In this document: piece by piece, positions 17,290 through 26,141 of the stretch
Layout of the letters: every line of letters begins with the position of its first letter
Position numbering within the stretch: the stretch's first letter is position 1
Assembly (NCBI RefSeq): GCF_000308775.1
Contig: NZ_BAGJ01000274.1
Span: 62,001 to 126,000 of the forward strand
Reading direction: 5' to 3'
DNA: 64,000 nt
Source of the DNA: Nocardia testacea NBRC 100365
GTDB lineage: Bacteria > Actinomycetota > Actinomycetes > Mycobacteriales > Mycobacteriaceae
Program-made: the position numbers and the translations under genes
The notes under the pieces: generated by a model
Databases searched by the model: none
Told to the model about the DNA's origin: nothing
What the model saw: the letters and a program-made list of their open reading frames with translations, nothing else

Positions 17290-19051
17290 CGGTGTCACCC
17301 TCGGCCCGGCCCAGAATCGCGGCGACCACCGATTGCAGCCGGCGCACCGGATCCTGCCGGGCGTCGACCGCCCGCCAGGCCACCATGTGGTCCGGGCGGA
17401 CGAGGATCGCGCCGTCCTCGTCCACCTCGGCAATGGCCCGGTAATCGCCGTAGCTGTCCTCGTAGTCGCAGCCGCGCCCGATCGTGCGCACCCGGATCGG
17501 CAGCCCGAACCGGGACTCCACCGCTGCCGCGGACGCCCGCCAGACCTCGCCTCCGATACCGGTGAGCAGGGTGAATTCGCCCTTACCGCACAGGTCGAAA
17601 GTCGACACCCGGCGCTGATCCCGGGTGAGCCAGACATGCGGGAGATGCCGGCCCGGCCGGGTGCTCGCGAAGTAGTACCGCTCCTCGTCGCGCGGGGCCG
17701 GTGTCTCCGGACTGCCGTCGGCGACGACCGCGGCCGACCGGTAGTGCTGGTTCAGTTCCACACCGTGGGTGTTGAAACACATGATCGTGTCGGCGATCGC
17801 GGCGTCGAACGCACGACGCCGGTCGGCGGCCTCGGGTTCGCGCAACTGCTCCAGCGCCTTGCCCATGGTCTCCGCGTCCGGTGAGGGCGGCAGTTGCAGG
17901 GCCATGAACAGGGGCGGCATCAACTCGTTGCTCGCGGTCGCGCGGCGCACGATCTGCTCGGCCACCGGAAGCCGTTCGTCCCGGTAGGTTTCCAGCAGTG
18001 CAGGGGAGGCCTGACCGCGCAGGACCAGCGCGAGTTTCCAGCACAGGTTGTAGCTGTCCTGGATGGAGGTATTGGAGCCGAGCCCGTTCATCGGGGAGTG
18101 CCGGTGCACCGCGTCGCCGACGCAGAAGACCCGGCCGGACATGTTCTCGGTCGCGTACATCGAGTTCACGGCCCATGTCGACATGGATTCGATCTCGACC
18201 GTGACGCTGTCGTCGCCGATGAGCTGATGGGCGATCCCGATACCGAGTTCGTCGGTCAGTTCGATCGGGCCCGCGGCGGGATCGTAGCCCCAGACCGCGA
18301 CCCACCGGTCCCACGGCCGCACCATCCGCAGGACACCGATTCCGTTGCCGCCGTGCCCGACTCCGGGCTGCATGAACCAGTACATATCGCCGGGACGGTG
18401 GCGCACATAGTCGCTCAGATCGGCGCGGAACACGATATTGATCGAGGTATCCGCCCCCGCCTCGCCGACGAGCGGCAGGCCCAGCTGTTCGGCGACGATC
18501 GAACGGCCGCCGTCGGCACCGATCAGGTACCGCGCCCGGATCGTGTATTCGGGCCCGGTCACCCGATCCCGGACCGTTGCGGTGACTCCGTCGTCGTCCT
18601 GGGTGAAGCGGAGCAGTTCGCTGTTGAACCGCACCTTCGATCCCCGGCTCGCGGCGGCGTTCACCAGTACCGGCTCGAGCTGGTCCTGCGGGAAATCACA
18701 GACCGAACAGGGGCTGGCCAGATCGTGTTCGGCGCGGAAATGCGGATGGGTGTACCAGGTCCGCAACCGGCCCAGTTCGGCACCGGCGAGGCTGGTGGCG
18801 TACACGTGCTCGCCCATCAGGTGCTGGGGAGTGGCGCGGCGGAGCACTTCGTGTTCCAGGCCGAGGTCACGGAAGACCTCGACCGCGCGCTGGTTGGTGA
18901 TGTGGGCTCGCGGGGTGTTCGCCACGCCACCGTGCTTGTTCAGCAGGACGGTGCGGATCCCGTAGGTGGACAGCAGCGCCGCGGCGGCCGAACCGGACGG
19001 GCCCGCACCCACGATCAGTACTTCGGTTTCGACGACATTGTCAGTGTTCAT
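17279..19051 (-). CDS. FAD-dependent aromatic monooxygenase (phenol/2,4-dichlorophenol hydroxylase-like)
   Basis: 590 aa. The N-terminal Rossmann motif is VLIVGAGPSGSAAAALLSTYG, the second FAD motif is GDAVHRHSPMNGLGSNTSIQD and the C-terminal thioredoxin-like domain is present (LTRDQRRVSTFDLCG...ILVRPDHMVAWRAVD). This architecture belongs to TfdB/MhpA-class class A hydroxylases, which convert phenols to catechols. ATG 19051 follows a purine-rich GGAAGAAAA patch. It sits between the C-C hydrolase gene and the aryl-CoA hydroxylase, suggesting it makes the catechol for the extradiol dioxygenase. Confidence 0.87.
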   Translation of the reverse strand: MNTDNVVETEVLIVGAGPSGSAAAALLSTYGIRTVLLNKHGGVANTPRAHITNQRAVEVFRDLGLEHEVLRRATPQHLMGEHVYATSLAGAELGRLRTWYTHPHFRAEHDLASPCSVCDFPQDQLEPVLVNAAASRGSKVRFNSELLRFTQDDDGVTATVRDRVTGPEYTIRARYLIGADGGRSIVAEQLGLPLVGEAGADTSINIVFRADLSDYVRHRPGDMYWFMQPGVGHGGNGIGVLRMVRPWDRWVAVWGYDPAAGPIELTDELGIGIAHQLIGDDSVTVEIESMSTWAVNSMYATENMSGRVFCVGDAVHRHSPMNGLGSNTSIQDSYNLCWKLALVLRGQASPALLETYRDERLPVAEQIVRRATASNELMPPLFMALQLPPSPDAETMGKALEQLREPEAADRRRAFDAAIADTIMCFNTHGVELNQHYRSAAVVADGSPETPAPRDEERYYFASTRPGRHLPHVWLTRDQRRVSTFDLCGKGEFTLLTGIGGEVWRASAAAVESRFGLPIRVRTIGRGCDYEDSYGDYRAIAEVDEDGAILVRPDHMVAWRAVDARQDPVRRLQSVVAAILGRAEGDTDAG

Positions 19052-19085
19052 GGCTCGGTTTTCTTCCGGGGGAACGGGTTCCGGC

Positions 19086-19928
19086 TCAGCGGTCTTCGGT
19101 GAGGAACTGGCGCAACATCGCCACATAGCGGGTCTGCTGTTCGATCTGGACCCAGTGCCCGCAGTGGTCGAAGATGTGCAACTGCGCATTGGGCAGCTGC
19201 TGCTGCAGGTAGATGCTGGATTCGGGGAGGACGAAACGGTCCTGGAGACCGTGGACGATCAGGAAGGGGTGGTGCATCCGGCGCAGCGCGGCCGGCGGTA
19301 CGGCCATCTGGGAGGGCGGTGACGAGAACGCGCTGCGGAAGGACCGCCGCACCTCGGGACGCAGGAGATCGCGGTGGCGTTGCGCGACGATCTCGGAGAA
19401 CGAATCACCGAGGATCTTCTCGTCGCGGACGAACCACCGCATCAGCGCCTCGAACGCCTCGAGCGAAGGGTCGTCGTAGAAGTTCACCATGCGGATCACC
19501 TCCGGAGTCGGCGTCGCGGCGCCCCCGGCGCTGCCCATGAGCGAGACCCGGTCGAAACGCTCGGGTGCCGTCATCACCAGATGCATGGCGACCGAGCCGC
19601 CCATGGAATTGCCCACCAGGTGGGCTTTTTCGATACCGAGTTCGTCCATGACCGCCAGCACCTGCCGGACCCGCAAGCGGATCCAGGCGGTCAGACTGCC
19701 CGGTAGATCCTCCGGATGGTCGGTGGCGCCGTACCCCACCAGATCCGGTGCGATCACCCGGTAGTCGCCGGCCAGCAATGGAATGAAACTGCCCCAGTTG
19801 GTGCGCGCGGTGGCACCCGGGCCGCCACCGTGCAGCAGGATCACGGCGGGCGCGTCCGGTTCGCCGGAGTCGAGCACATGGCTCGAATAGCCGTCGGTGG
19901 ATACGGTTTTCTCGCTGATCACGGACAT
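19086..19928 (-). CDS. meta-cleavage product C-C hydrolase (alpha/beta hydrolase, MhpC/BphD-like)
   Basis: 280 aa. The oxyanion loop LLHGGGPGATARTNW is the family signature of BphD/MhpC hydrolases. The nucleophile elbow is GNSMGGS (Ser), the acid is in HGLQDRFV (Asp) and the base in CGHWVQIEQ (His). It should hydrolyse the ring-opened 2-hydroxy-6-oxo-dienoate made by the extradiol dioxygenase encoded just upstream (22-bp gap). Confidence 0.88.
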   Translation of the reverse strand: MSVISEKTVSTDGYSSHVLDSGEPDAPAVILLHGGGPGATARTNWGSFIPLLAGDYRVIAPDLVGYGATDHPEDLPGSLTAWIRLRVRQVLAVMDELGIEKAHLVGNSMGGSVAMHLVMTAPERFDRVSLMGSAGGAATPTPEVIRMVNFYDDPSLEAFEALMRWFVRDEKILGDSFSEIVAQRHRDLLRPEVRRSFRSAFSSPPSQMAVPPAALRRMHHPFLIVHGLQDRFVLPESSIYLQQQLPNAQLHIFDHCGHWVQIEQQTRYVAMLRQFLTEDR

Positions 19929-19950
19929 GGGAATCGGTACTCCTCGCGGG

Positions 19951-20919
19951 TCAGGCTTCGGTGGTGGTGTTCATGACGTGGTTGTCCGCATGCGGTACGT
20001 AGTCCGTCGGGCCCCACATGGTGAGCGCGGTGGCGGTCTCGTCGCTGGTCCACTCGATCGGCTCCCAATCCGGGTCGAGGATCAGATAGCTGTTGCTGAA
20101 CAGCTCGACCCGGTGCCCGCTACCGGGGTCGCGGACATACAGGAAGAAGGCCTGACTCACGCCGTGCTTACCGGGGCCCTGATCCGGGGTGATCCCGTGC
20201 TCGGCCAGGATGTCGGCGGCGCGCAGCAGATCCTGGGCGTTGTCCAGCCAATAGGCCACGTGGTGCATGCGGGCCGGGGTCGGGGCGTGCGGGTCGGCCA
20301 TGACCGCGATGTCGTGGACCAGCGGGGTCACGCTCATCCAGCCGCCGATCACCCGGTCGGGCCCGGCGGTGACGTATTCACGCAGCTTGAACCCGAGTTT
20401 GTCGGCCAGCCAGCCGTGCACCCCGCGGGGTTCGTGGGAGGTCCACAGGTTGACGTGATCGATCCGCCGCGGCGCGATCCCGCGGTTCCAGGAGCGGTAG
20501 ACCTGGTTCTTCAACACCGACCGCTCACCTTCCGGCGCGAGCGGTTTCTCGACATCGAAATACATCGAGAACCGGTGGCCGGTCGGCATACTGAAACGAA
20601 TGGCGTCGCCGATTCCCGGCTGAGTACCTTCCGACTCCCGGACGGTCTCCACCCCGGACGCGGCGAACAATCTCTCGAATTCGGCGACATCCTCCGGACG
20701 TTTCACCCGCCAGCCGACATGGTCCATATACGCGCGGTCGCCGGGGCGTAGTACCAGACTGTGGTGTTCGAATTCCATATTCGCCCGCAGATAATATGCT
20801 CCGCCGGATTCCTCGGTGATTTCCAGGCCGAGTACCTCGTGGAAGAACCAGAGCGATTTATCGATATCCGGGGTCACCAGGGACACATAGCCGAGCTTCG
20901 CAATTTCGGGGTTTGGCAC
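19951..20919 (-). CDS. extradiol ring-cleavage dioxygenase (catechol 2,3-dioxygenase type, two VOC domains)
   Basis: 322 aa. Two tandem vicinal-oxygen-chelate modules are seen: YVSLVTPDIDKSLWFFHEVLGL at the N-terminus and IDHVNLWTSHEPRG...MHHVAYWLDN in the catalytic half. The Fe(II) ligands are His (DHVNLW), His (HHVAYW) and Glu (HRVELFSN), in the C23O order. GTG 20919 is the start. First gene of the minus-strand operon, facing the PucR-type regulator across ~130 bp. Predicted: meta-cleavage of a catechol. Confidence 0.9.
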   Translation of the reverse strand: MPNPEIAKLGYVSLVTPDIDKSLWFFHEVLGLEITEESGGAYYLRANMEFEHHSLVLRPGDRAYMDHVGWRVKRPEDVAEFERLFAASGVETVRESEGTQPGIGDAIRFSMPTGHRFSMYFDVEKPLAPEGERSVLKNQVYRSWNRGIAPRRIDHVNLWTSHEPRGVHGWLADKLGFKLREYVTAGPDRVIGGWMSVTPLVHDIAVMADPHAPTPARMHHVAYWLDNAQDLLRAADILAEHGITPDQGPGKHGVSQAFFLYVRDPGSGHRVELFSNSYLILDPDWEPIEWTSDETATALTMWGPTDYVPHADNHVMNTTTEA

Positions 20920-21018
20920 GGGAACCTCTCCATTTGCCGATCTGTGAACTGGGTCTCACCGTATGAGCCCGGGACCGTTGCCCGCATCGTGCGCGGTGTC
21001 GTAGATTCGCCCCGAAGT

Positions 21019-21035
21019 TCCGACACCGTGTCGGA
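21019..21035. promoter_or_regulatory. 17-bp palindrome in the divergent promoter region
   Basis: TCCGACAC-c-GTGTCGGA is a perfect inverted repeat directly in front of the ribosome site GGAGGAGAGGG of the PucR-type gene. A matching upstream half (GGTGTCG at 20995-21001) pairs with the left arm (CGACACC). Candidate operator for autoregulation and control of the catabolic operon. Confidence 0.5.
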
Positions 21036-21052
21036 CGGAGGAGAGGGTCGGC

Positions 21053-22246
21053 ATGAGTCTCGACACCACCCTGCAGGACCTGGCCGACAGACTGCACAAA
21101 CCCCTGGTAGTCCTGGATATCGACCTGCGTGTGATGGCGGTGAGTGTGCACGATACCGACCTCGATCGCATGCGCCTTTCCCTCCTGTTCGCCGGCAAGG
21201 CGCTCGCCCTGACCGACGAGATGACCAAGCGCTACCGGCTCACCACCGCGACCGGCCCGGTGTATGTCCCGGGCCATGACGACGAGGTTGCCCGTATCGT
21301 CGTTCCGCTGCGCAGCCGGAAAAGATTGTTCGGATACCTGTACGGCTGGATGGATGATCCCGGAGCCGGCGGAATTTCCGAGAAAGAACAGCGCGAACTG
21401 AGCGAAGCCGCGCCCGAACTGGGCCAGCAACTATCCCTCAGGCTCGCCGAACTGCACCACGGTATGGAACAATCACGCCATCTGCTGACCGGTTTGCTCG
21501 GTGATTCTTCCGCAGATAGGTCCCGCTGCGCGTTCCGGCTGCTGGACGAGGGCCGTATCGATCACGGCGAACAGTATTCGGTACTGGTCTACCGCACGCC
21601 GGACAAACAATCGGTATCGGCGACCGGAATGGCGGTCGAGGCCACCCTGGATTTCGTCACCCGATCGACCACGGTCAAGATCGCCGGCGCCGTGGTGGGA
21701 TCCGAAGGAATTCTCGTATTCCCGCGCCGAGTGGATCCGGGGCGGCTGGCGGCGATCATGGCAAGGCCGGGACTGGAACCGGTCCGGGCCGGCATCGGCA
21801 ATACGGTGGATTCGCTGGATCGTGCCGCCGAGTCCTACCGCAGGGCCCGGCTGGCCTGGCGGGCCGCCCGCTCCGACCCGGCACGGTACGGCCGCGCGGC
21901 CTACTGGGACGGCCTCGGGGTGGACCGGTTGCTACTGCGCCTGCCACTGGACGAATTGACGACGGAGGACCTTCCGGCCGGGGTCGGGCGGCTTCTCGCC
22001 GCACCGGCCGCGGGTGAACTGGCCGACACTCTGGAGTCCTATCTGACCGCGGGCGGTGACGTTCAGGAAACCGCTCGCCGGCTGGGTATCCACCGCAGCA
22101 CTCTTTACAGCCGGCTGCATCGGATCCGTGAGGTCACCGGTTGCGATATCGCCGACGGGATGACCCGCATGGACCTGCATACCGGGTTGCGCGTGGCGCG
22201 GTTGTCCGGCCTGCGGCCGGCGCCCGCAGCGGGCGAGAACCCGTGA
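21053..22246 (+). CDS. PucR/CdaR-type transcriptional regulator
   Basis: 397 aa. It has an N-terminal sensor-like region (LADRLHKPLVVLDIDLRVM), a GGDEF-like/CdaR middle and the C-terminal PucR HTH (GGDVQETARRLGIHRSTLYSRLHRIREV...DLHTGLRVARL). Divergent from the aromatic operon, so it most probably activates it in response to the aromatic substrate. The start ATG has a strong Shine-Dalgarno and lies 18 bp from a perfect palindrome. Confidence 0.85.
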   Translation: MSLDTTLQDLADRLHKPLVVLDIDLRVMAVSVHDTDLDRMRLSLLFAGKALALTDEMTKRYRLTTATGPVYVPGHDDEVARIVVPLRSRKRLFGYLYGWMDDPGAGGISEKEQRELSEAAPELGQQLSLRLAELHHGMEQSRHLLTGLLGDSSADRSRCAFRLLDEGRIDHGEQYSVLVYRTPDKQSVSATGMAVEATLDFVTRSTTVKIAGAVVGSEGILVFPRRVDPGRLAAIMARPGLEPVRAGIGNTVDSLDRAAESYRRARLAWRAARSDPARYGRAAYWDGLGVDRLLLRLPLDELTTEDLPAGVGRLLAAPAAGELADTLESYLTAGGDVQETARRLGIHRSTLYSRLHRIREVTGCDIADGMTRMDLHTGLRVARLSGLRPAPAAGENP

Positions 22247-22396
22247 AGGGGCTCGCCTCTGCCGGCAGGAATCGCGCACGGAAGAGTCGCGCCGCGCGGG
22301 CGTAGCCGGTGTGACCGTGCCCGACGGTCTCGGTCGGCACCGCCGCGACGAGTCGACCGGCGGACATCCACCAGCGGCCCGCGTCCCGACTCTCGG

Positions 22397-23272
22397 GTGA
22401 GTGCACCTATCTTCTGGAAGATGGATGACAACGGCCCCAGCCGGACTGCGCTCCTCACCGCGTATGCCCGCGCCTATCACCAGATCGCCGACCGGCCCCT
22501 GATCTTCACCGACCCGTTGGCGGCGCGTCTGCTCGGCGTGACCGCGGAGGAATTGACCGAACCGGGCACGGCCGACTCCCTCGCGGTCGCGGACCGGTCC
22601 CGCCGCCTGTTCTTCGCCGCGCGCGCCCGCTTCGCCGAGGACGCCGTGGCCGCGGCCGTCGCCACCGGTGTGCGGCAGGTTGTGATCCTCGGCGCGGGCC
22701 TGGATACTTTCGCCTATCGCAATACGCTCCCGGACCTGCGTGTCTTCGAGGTCGATCACCCCGCTACCCAGGCGTGGAAACGCGAACGTCTCACCGCGGC
22801 CGGAATCGACCGTCCTGAGACGCTGACCTTCGTCTCGGTCGATTTCGAAACCCAAACACTGGCAACGAGGCTGGAATCCAGCGGATTCGAACGGACGGAC
22901 CCGGCCGTATTCGTGTGGCTCGGCGTCGTCTTCTATCTGACGCCGACCGCCGCCCATGCCACTCTCGAATACATCGCCGGCCAAGCTCGGCGGGTCGAGG
23001 TGATCTTCGACTACCTGGAACCCGCCGTCAGCGACGAGGACCGTGCGTATCAGCAGATACGTGCCGATCGGCTGGCCGCCGCCGGCGAACCGGTGTTCAG
23101 CTACTTCACACCCGACGACCTCGCCGCACAGTTGCGCGCCCTCGGCTTCACCGACTTCGACGACCGCTCCGGTCCCGACCTCGTCGCCGGATACCTCGAC
23201 GGACCCGCGACATTCGGAGGGGAACCGCCGCGGGCGCTGCGCGCTAATCGCATACTGCGCGCGAGCCGCTGA
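22397..23272 (+). CDS. SAM-dependent methyltransferase, TIGR00027/LCMT-like
   Basis: About 291 aa from GTG 22397 (ATG 22421 also possible). Motifs: RLFFAARARFAEDAV before the SAM-binding ILGAGLDTFAYR, then acidic loop VFEVDHPATQAWKRERL, all signatures of the mycobacterial putative methyltransferase family TIGR00027 (class I fold, leucine carboxyl methyltransferase-related). Substrate unknown. Monocistronic, downstream of and codirectional with the PucR regulator. Confidence 0.85.
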   Translation: MSAPIFWKMDDNGPSRTALLTAYARAYHQIADRPLIFTDPLAARLLGVTAEELTEPGTADSLAVADRSRRLFFAARARFAEDAVAAAVATGVRQVVILGAGLDTFAYRNTLPDLRVFEVDHPATQAWKRERLTAAGIDRPETLTFVSVDFETQTLATRLESSGFERTDPAVFVWLGVVFYLTPTAAHATLEYIAGQARRVEVIFDYLEPAVSDEDRAYQQIRADRLAAAGEPVFSYFTPDDLAAQLRALGFTDFDDRSGPDLVAGYLDGPATFGGEPPRALRANRILRASR

Positions 23273-23302
23273 GATTCGCGAGCCCGCCGTTCGGTTTCGC
23301 GG

Positions 23303-24340
23303 TCAGCGTCTGACGTGGGCGGATCCGTTCGCGATGAGTGCCTCGACCTCGGCGAGCGAGGCCATGGACGCATCCCCCGGCGTTGTCATGACCAGGGCGC
23401 CGTGGGCCGTGCCATAGGCAAGGGCACGTTCGAGGGAGATCCCGGTGAGCAGACCGTAAATCAGCCCGGCGGCGAAGCCGTCGCCGGAGCCGATGCGGTC
23501 GAGGACATGCAGGTCGCGCATCCGAGGACCGGTGACGAAGCCGGTTTCGGCGGACCAGGCGGCCGAGGACCAGTCGTTGGTATCGGCCGCGGAGACCGTG
23601 CGCAGTGTCGTGGCCACGACCGAGACGTTGGGGGCCCGGTCCGCAGCCTCCGCCAGCGCGTCCGGTATCTCGTCGGCACCGATGCGCGCCCCACCCGGGC
23701 GCGTGCCGGCCAGCCCCAGGGCACCCACGACGACGTCGGCATGCCGGGCCAGTCGCAGATCGACTTCGCGGGCCCTGTCCGGGCCGCCCCTGTCCGCCCA
23801 GATGCTGGCGCGGTAGTTGGGGTCGTAGGACACGGTGACGCCGTGACGGCGGGCCGCCATCATGGCCTCTTCGGCGACATCGACAGTGGTTTCGGAGAGG
23901 CCGGCGAAGATGCCGCCGGTGTGGAACCAACGCGGGCCCGCTCCGAAGACGACGTCCCAGTCGAAATCGCCCTTGCGCAGCCGGCAGGCAGCGGTGTGGG
24001 CGCGGTCGCTGACGCCGAGCGCGCCACGGATGCCGTAGCCGCGTTCGACGAAGTTCAGCCCGTTGCGGGCGGTGCGGCCGATGCCGTCGGCCCGCACCCA
24101 GCGGATCAGCGAGGTGTCGACTCCGCCCTGCAGTATCAGGTCCTCGACCAGCCGGCCGACGGCGTTGTCGGCGAGGGCGGTGACGATCGCGGTGCGCAGT
24201 CCGAAGCAGCGGCGCAGGCCCCGCACGACGTTGTACTCACCGCCGCCCTCCCAGACCTGGAAGGTGCGGGCGGTGCGGATGCGGCCCTCGCCGGGGTCGA
24301 AGCGCAGCATCACCTCGCCCAGGGCCACAATGTCGGTCAC
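23303..24340 (-). CDS. PfkB-family sugar kinase (2-keto-3-deoxygluconate kinase type)
   Basis: 345 aa from GTG 24340. It begins IVALGEVMLRFDPGEGR, then a substrate-binding region GGGEYNVVRGLRRCFG and C-terminal ATP/anion-hole motif DRIGSGDGFAAGLIYGLL with the catalytic Asp. The start overlaps the aldolase stop (GTGA). Next to a KDPG-type aldolase it should phosphorylate 2-keto-3-deoxygluconate or a related keto-deoxy acid to feed the aldolase. Confidence 0.85.
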   Translation of the reverse strand: MTDIVALGEVMLRFDPGEGRIRTARTFQVWEGGGEYNVVRGLRRCFGLRTAIVTALADNAVGRLVEDLILQGGVDTSLIRWVRADGIGRTARNGLNFVERGYGIRGALGVSDRAHTAACRLRKGDFDWDVVFGAGPRWFHTGGIFAGLSETTVDVAEEAMMAARRHGVTVSYDPNYRASIWADRGGPDRAREVDLRLARHADVVVGALGLAGTRPGGARIGADEIPDALAEAADRAPNVSVVATTLRTVSAADTNDWSSAAWSAETGFVTGPRMRDLHVLDRIGSGDGFAAGLIYGLLTGISLERALAYGTAHGALVMTTPGDASMASLAEVEALIANGSAHVRR

Positions 24341-24966
24341 TGCGTGCTCCGATCGACGGCCGCGGCGGTCAGCCGACGGATTTCCTCGTAGTCGCCCCGC
24401 TCCAGGTGCGCGGCCGTGGCCATCCAGCTGCCTCCGACGGCGAGAACCGCCCGGTCCGCGAGGTAAGAGGCCAAGTGGCGCTCTTCGATCCCGCCGGTCG
24501 GAATGAAGCGGGCCTGCGGGAAGGGGGCCGCGAGCGCCCGCAGCATTCGCAATCCGCCGAGCGGTTCGGCGGGAAAGAGTTTGACGGTATGGCAGCCCGC
24601 CCGCAGGGCACGCATCAGCTCGGTGGCGGTGGCTATGCCCGGCACCGCGGGCATCCCCAGCTCCTGGCACCGTGCCACGACCTCGTCGTCGTAGCCGGGG
24701 GAGACGACGAAACGGGCTCCGGCGGCCATTGCCCGTTCCACTTGACCCCGGGTGACCACGGTGCCCGCGCCGACTGTCAGGCCGCCATGCGCCACCATGG
24801 TCTCGAGCACCTGTTCGGCGCCCTGGGTGCGGAAGGTGACCTCGGCGCATCGGGCGCCGCCCGCCGCGAGCGCTTCGGCCAGGGCGTGGGTCGTGGCCGG
24901 GTCGGGCACGGTCAATACCGGCAGGATCCGAGAACCCCGCAGCACGGAGTCGATTCCGGCCGTCAT
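24337..24966 (-). CDS. KDPG/KHG aldolase
   Basis: 209 aa, the usual size of a class I 2-keto-3-deoxy-6-phosphogluconate aldolase. Motifs: AEVTFRTQGAEQVLETM (catalytic Glu region), GAGTVVTRGQVERAMAAGA, VSPGYDDEVV, and TVKLFPAEPLGG carrying the Schiff-base Lys, then FIPTGGI. It cleaves the phosphorylated keto acid to pyruvate and an aldehyde phosphate. Co-translated with the kinase. Confidence 0.9.
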   Translation of the reverse strand: MTAGIDSVLRGSRILPVLTVPDPATTHALAEALAAGGARCAEVTFRTQGAEQVLETMVAHGGLTVGAGTVVTRGQVERAMAAGARFVVSPGYDDEVVARCQELGMPAVPGIATATELMRALRAGCHTVKLFPAEPLGGLRMLRALAAPFPQARFIPTGGIEERHLASYLADRAVLAVGGSWMATAAHLERGDYEEIRRLTAAAVDRSTQ

Positions 24967-25100
24967 CGGCCGAGCTGTCCGCGGTCGACCGGCCGAACCG
25001 CACCTGGGACGTACGCGGCGTCACGCGACGAAGAACCATCCACTCCTACGACGACCGGACCGCTCATAGCGCCTCCACACTCGTTTCGGTACCGCCCCGA

Positions 25101-26141
25101 TCAGGTTTTTGGACTCCGAGCGTCTTTCCGGCCGCGAACGGCACCAGGCGATAGCTCGTTGACCGGGAACCGTGCCGGTTTCCCGGTCAGAACTCGTACG
25201 GCCTCTTCCGCGGCGATGGTCCGTACCGTTCTGACAGCTTCTTCGGAGTAGTAGGCAGCGTGCGGCGTCACGATCACGTTGGGCAGTTCGAAGAGGGGAT
25301 TGGTCGGCCGCCATTCGCGCTGTTTCGCGGGTTCCTCCTCGAGGTCGTCGAGCGCCGCGCCGGCGATCCATCCTTCGGTGAGTGCCTGATGGAGCGCCGC
25401 GTCTTCCACGATCGGTCCGCGCGCGGTGTTGACGAGGACGGCGGTCGGCTTCATCCTGCGGAGCGTCGCACGGTCGAAGGTGTGGTGTGTCTGCGGGGTG
25501 AGCGGTGTCTGGACCACCACGTAATCGGCGTTTTCCACGAGATCGTCGAAAGACGTCGGCCGGACCCCGGCTGCTCGGATCTCGGACTGGTCGGCGAACG
25601 GGTCATATGCCCAGACCTCTGCACCGAACGCCTCGGCGCGTTCGGCGATGAGCCGTGCGATCGAGCCGAAAGACAGCAGGCCCAGCACCCGGCCCCGCAA
25701 TTTGTGGATGGGTTCTCCGGTCTTCCAATGCCATTCGCCCTGCCGAGTCGCCCGGTCGTACCGGCAGATCTTGCGGGCGGACGCGAGCCAGAGCGCCACG
25801 GCATGGTCGGCGACCTCTTCGGCACACCATTCATTCGGTGCGTTGGTGACCTGGACGCCGTGCCGGGTCGCGGCCTCGACATCGACGATATCCACGCCGG
25901 TGCCGTAGCGGGCGACCACCCGGCAGCGGGTCATCGCATCGATGGCGCGCGACCCCACCCGCGCGTACTGCGTCAGGACGCCGCCGGCCTCTCGCCCTGC
26001 CTCGATCACCTCGTCCTCGCTCTTGCACTGTGCGGCGACGAGCCGGAGTCCGGCGCCTTCGATGATTTCGCGTTCGATATCCACATCGCCGAAGTCGTAG
26101 TCGGCGATCAGGACCGTTTCGCGGGAGTCAGTGCGAGTCAC
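25101..26141 (-). CDS. D-isomer-specific 2-hydroxyacid dehydrogenase
   Basis: 346 aa from GTG 26141, overlapping the dehydratase gene by 14 bp. It has the NAD-binding segment LRGRVLGLLSFGSIARLIAERAEAFG, the catalytic Arg/Glu/His pattern (LVNTARGPIVEDAAL; TPHAAYYSEEAV) and the family N-terminal substrate domain. LLSFGSIAR replaces the usual GxGxxG, a common variant (GLVGFGxIG). Close to the CtBP-like subgroup. In this operon it likely oxidises or reduces a sugar-derived 2-hydroxy/2-keto acid. Confidence 0.82.
   Translation of the reverse strand: MTRTDSRETVLIADYDFGDVDIEREIIEGAGLRLVAAQCKSEDEVIEAGREAGGVLTQYARVGSRAIDAMTRCRVVARYGTGVDIVDVEAATRHGVQVTNAPNEWCAEEVADHAVALWLASARKICRYDRATRQGEWHWKTGEPIHKLRGRVLGLLSFGSIARLIAERAEAFGAEVWAYDPFADQSEIRAAGVRPTSFDDLVENADYVVVQTPLTPQTHHTFDRATLRRMKPTAVLVNTARGPIVEDAALHQALTEGWIAGAALDDLEEEPAKQREWRPTNPLFELPNVIVTPHAAYYSEEAVRTVRTIAAEEAVRVLTGKPARFPVNELSPGAVRGRKDARSPKT

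Noticed and set aside
24341..25039. Long N-terminal extension of the sugar-kinase frame.
   Set aside because: It runs antisense-like through the aldolase gene in another frame; GTG 24340 and the GTGA overlap give the real start.
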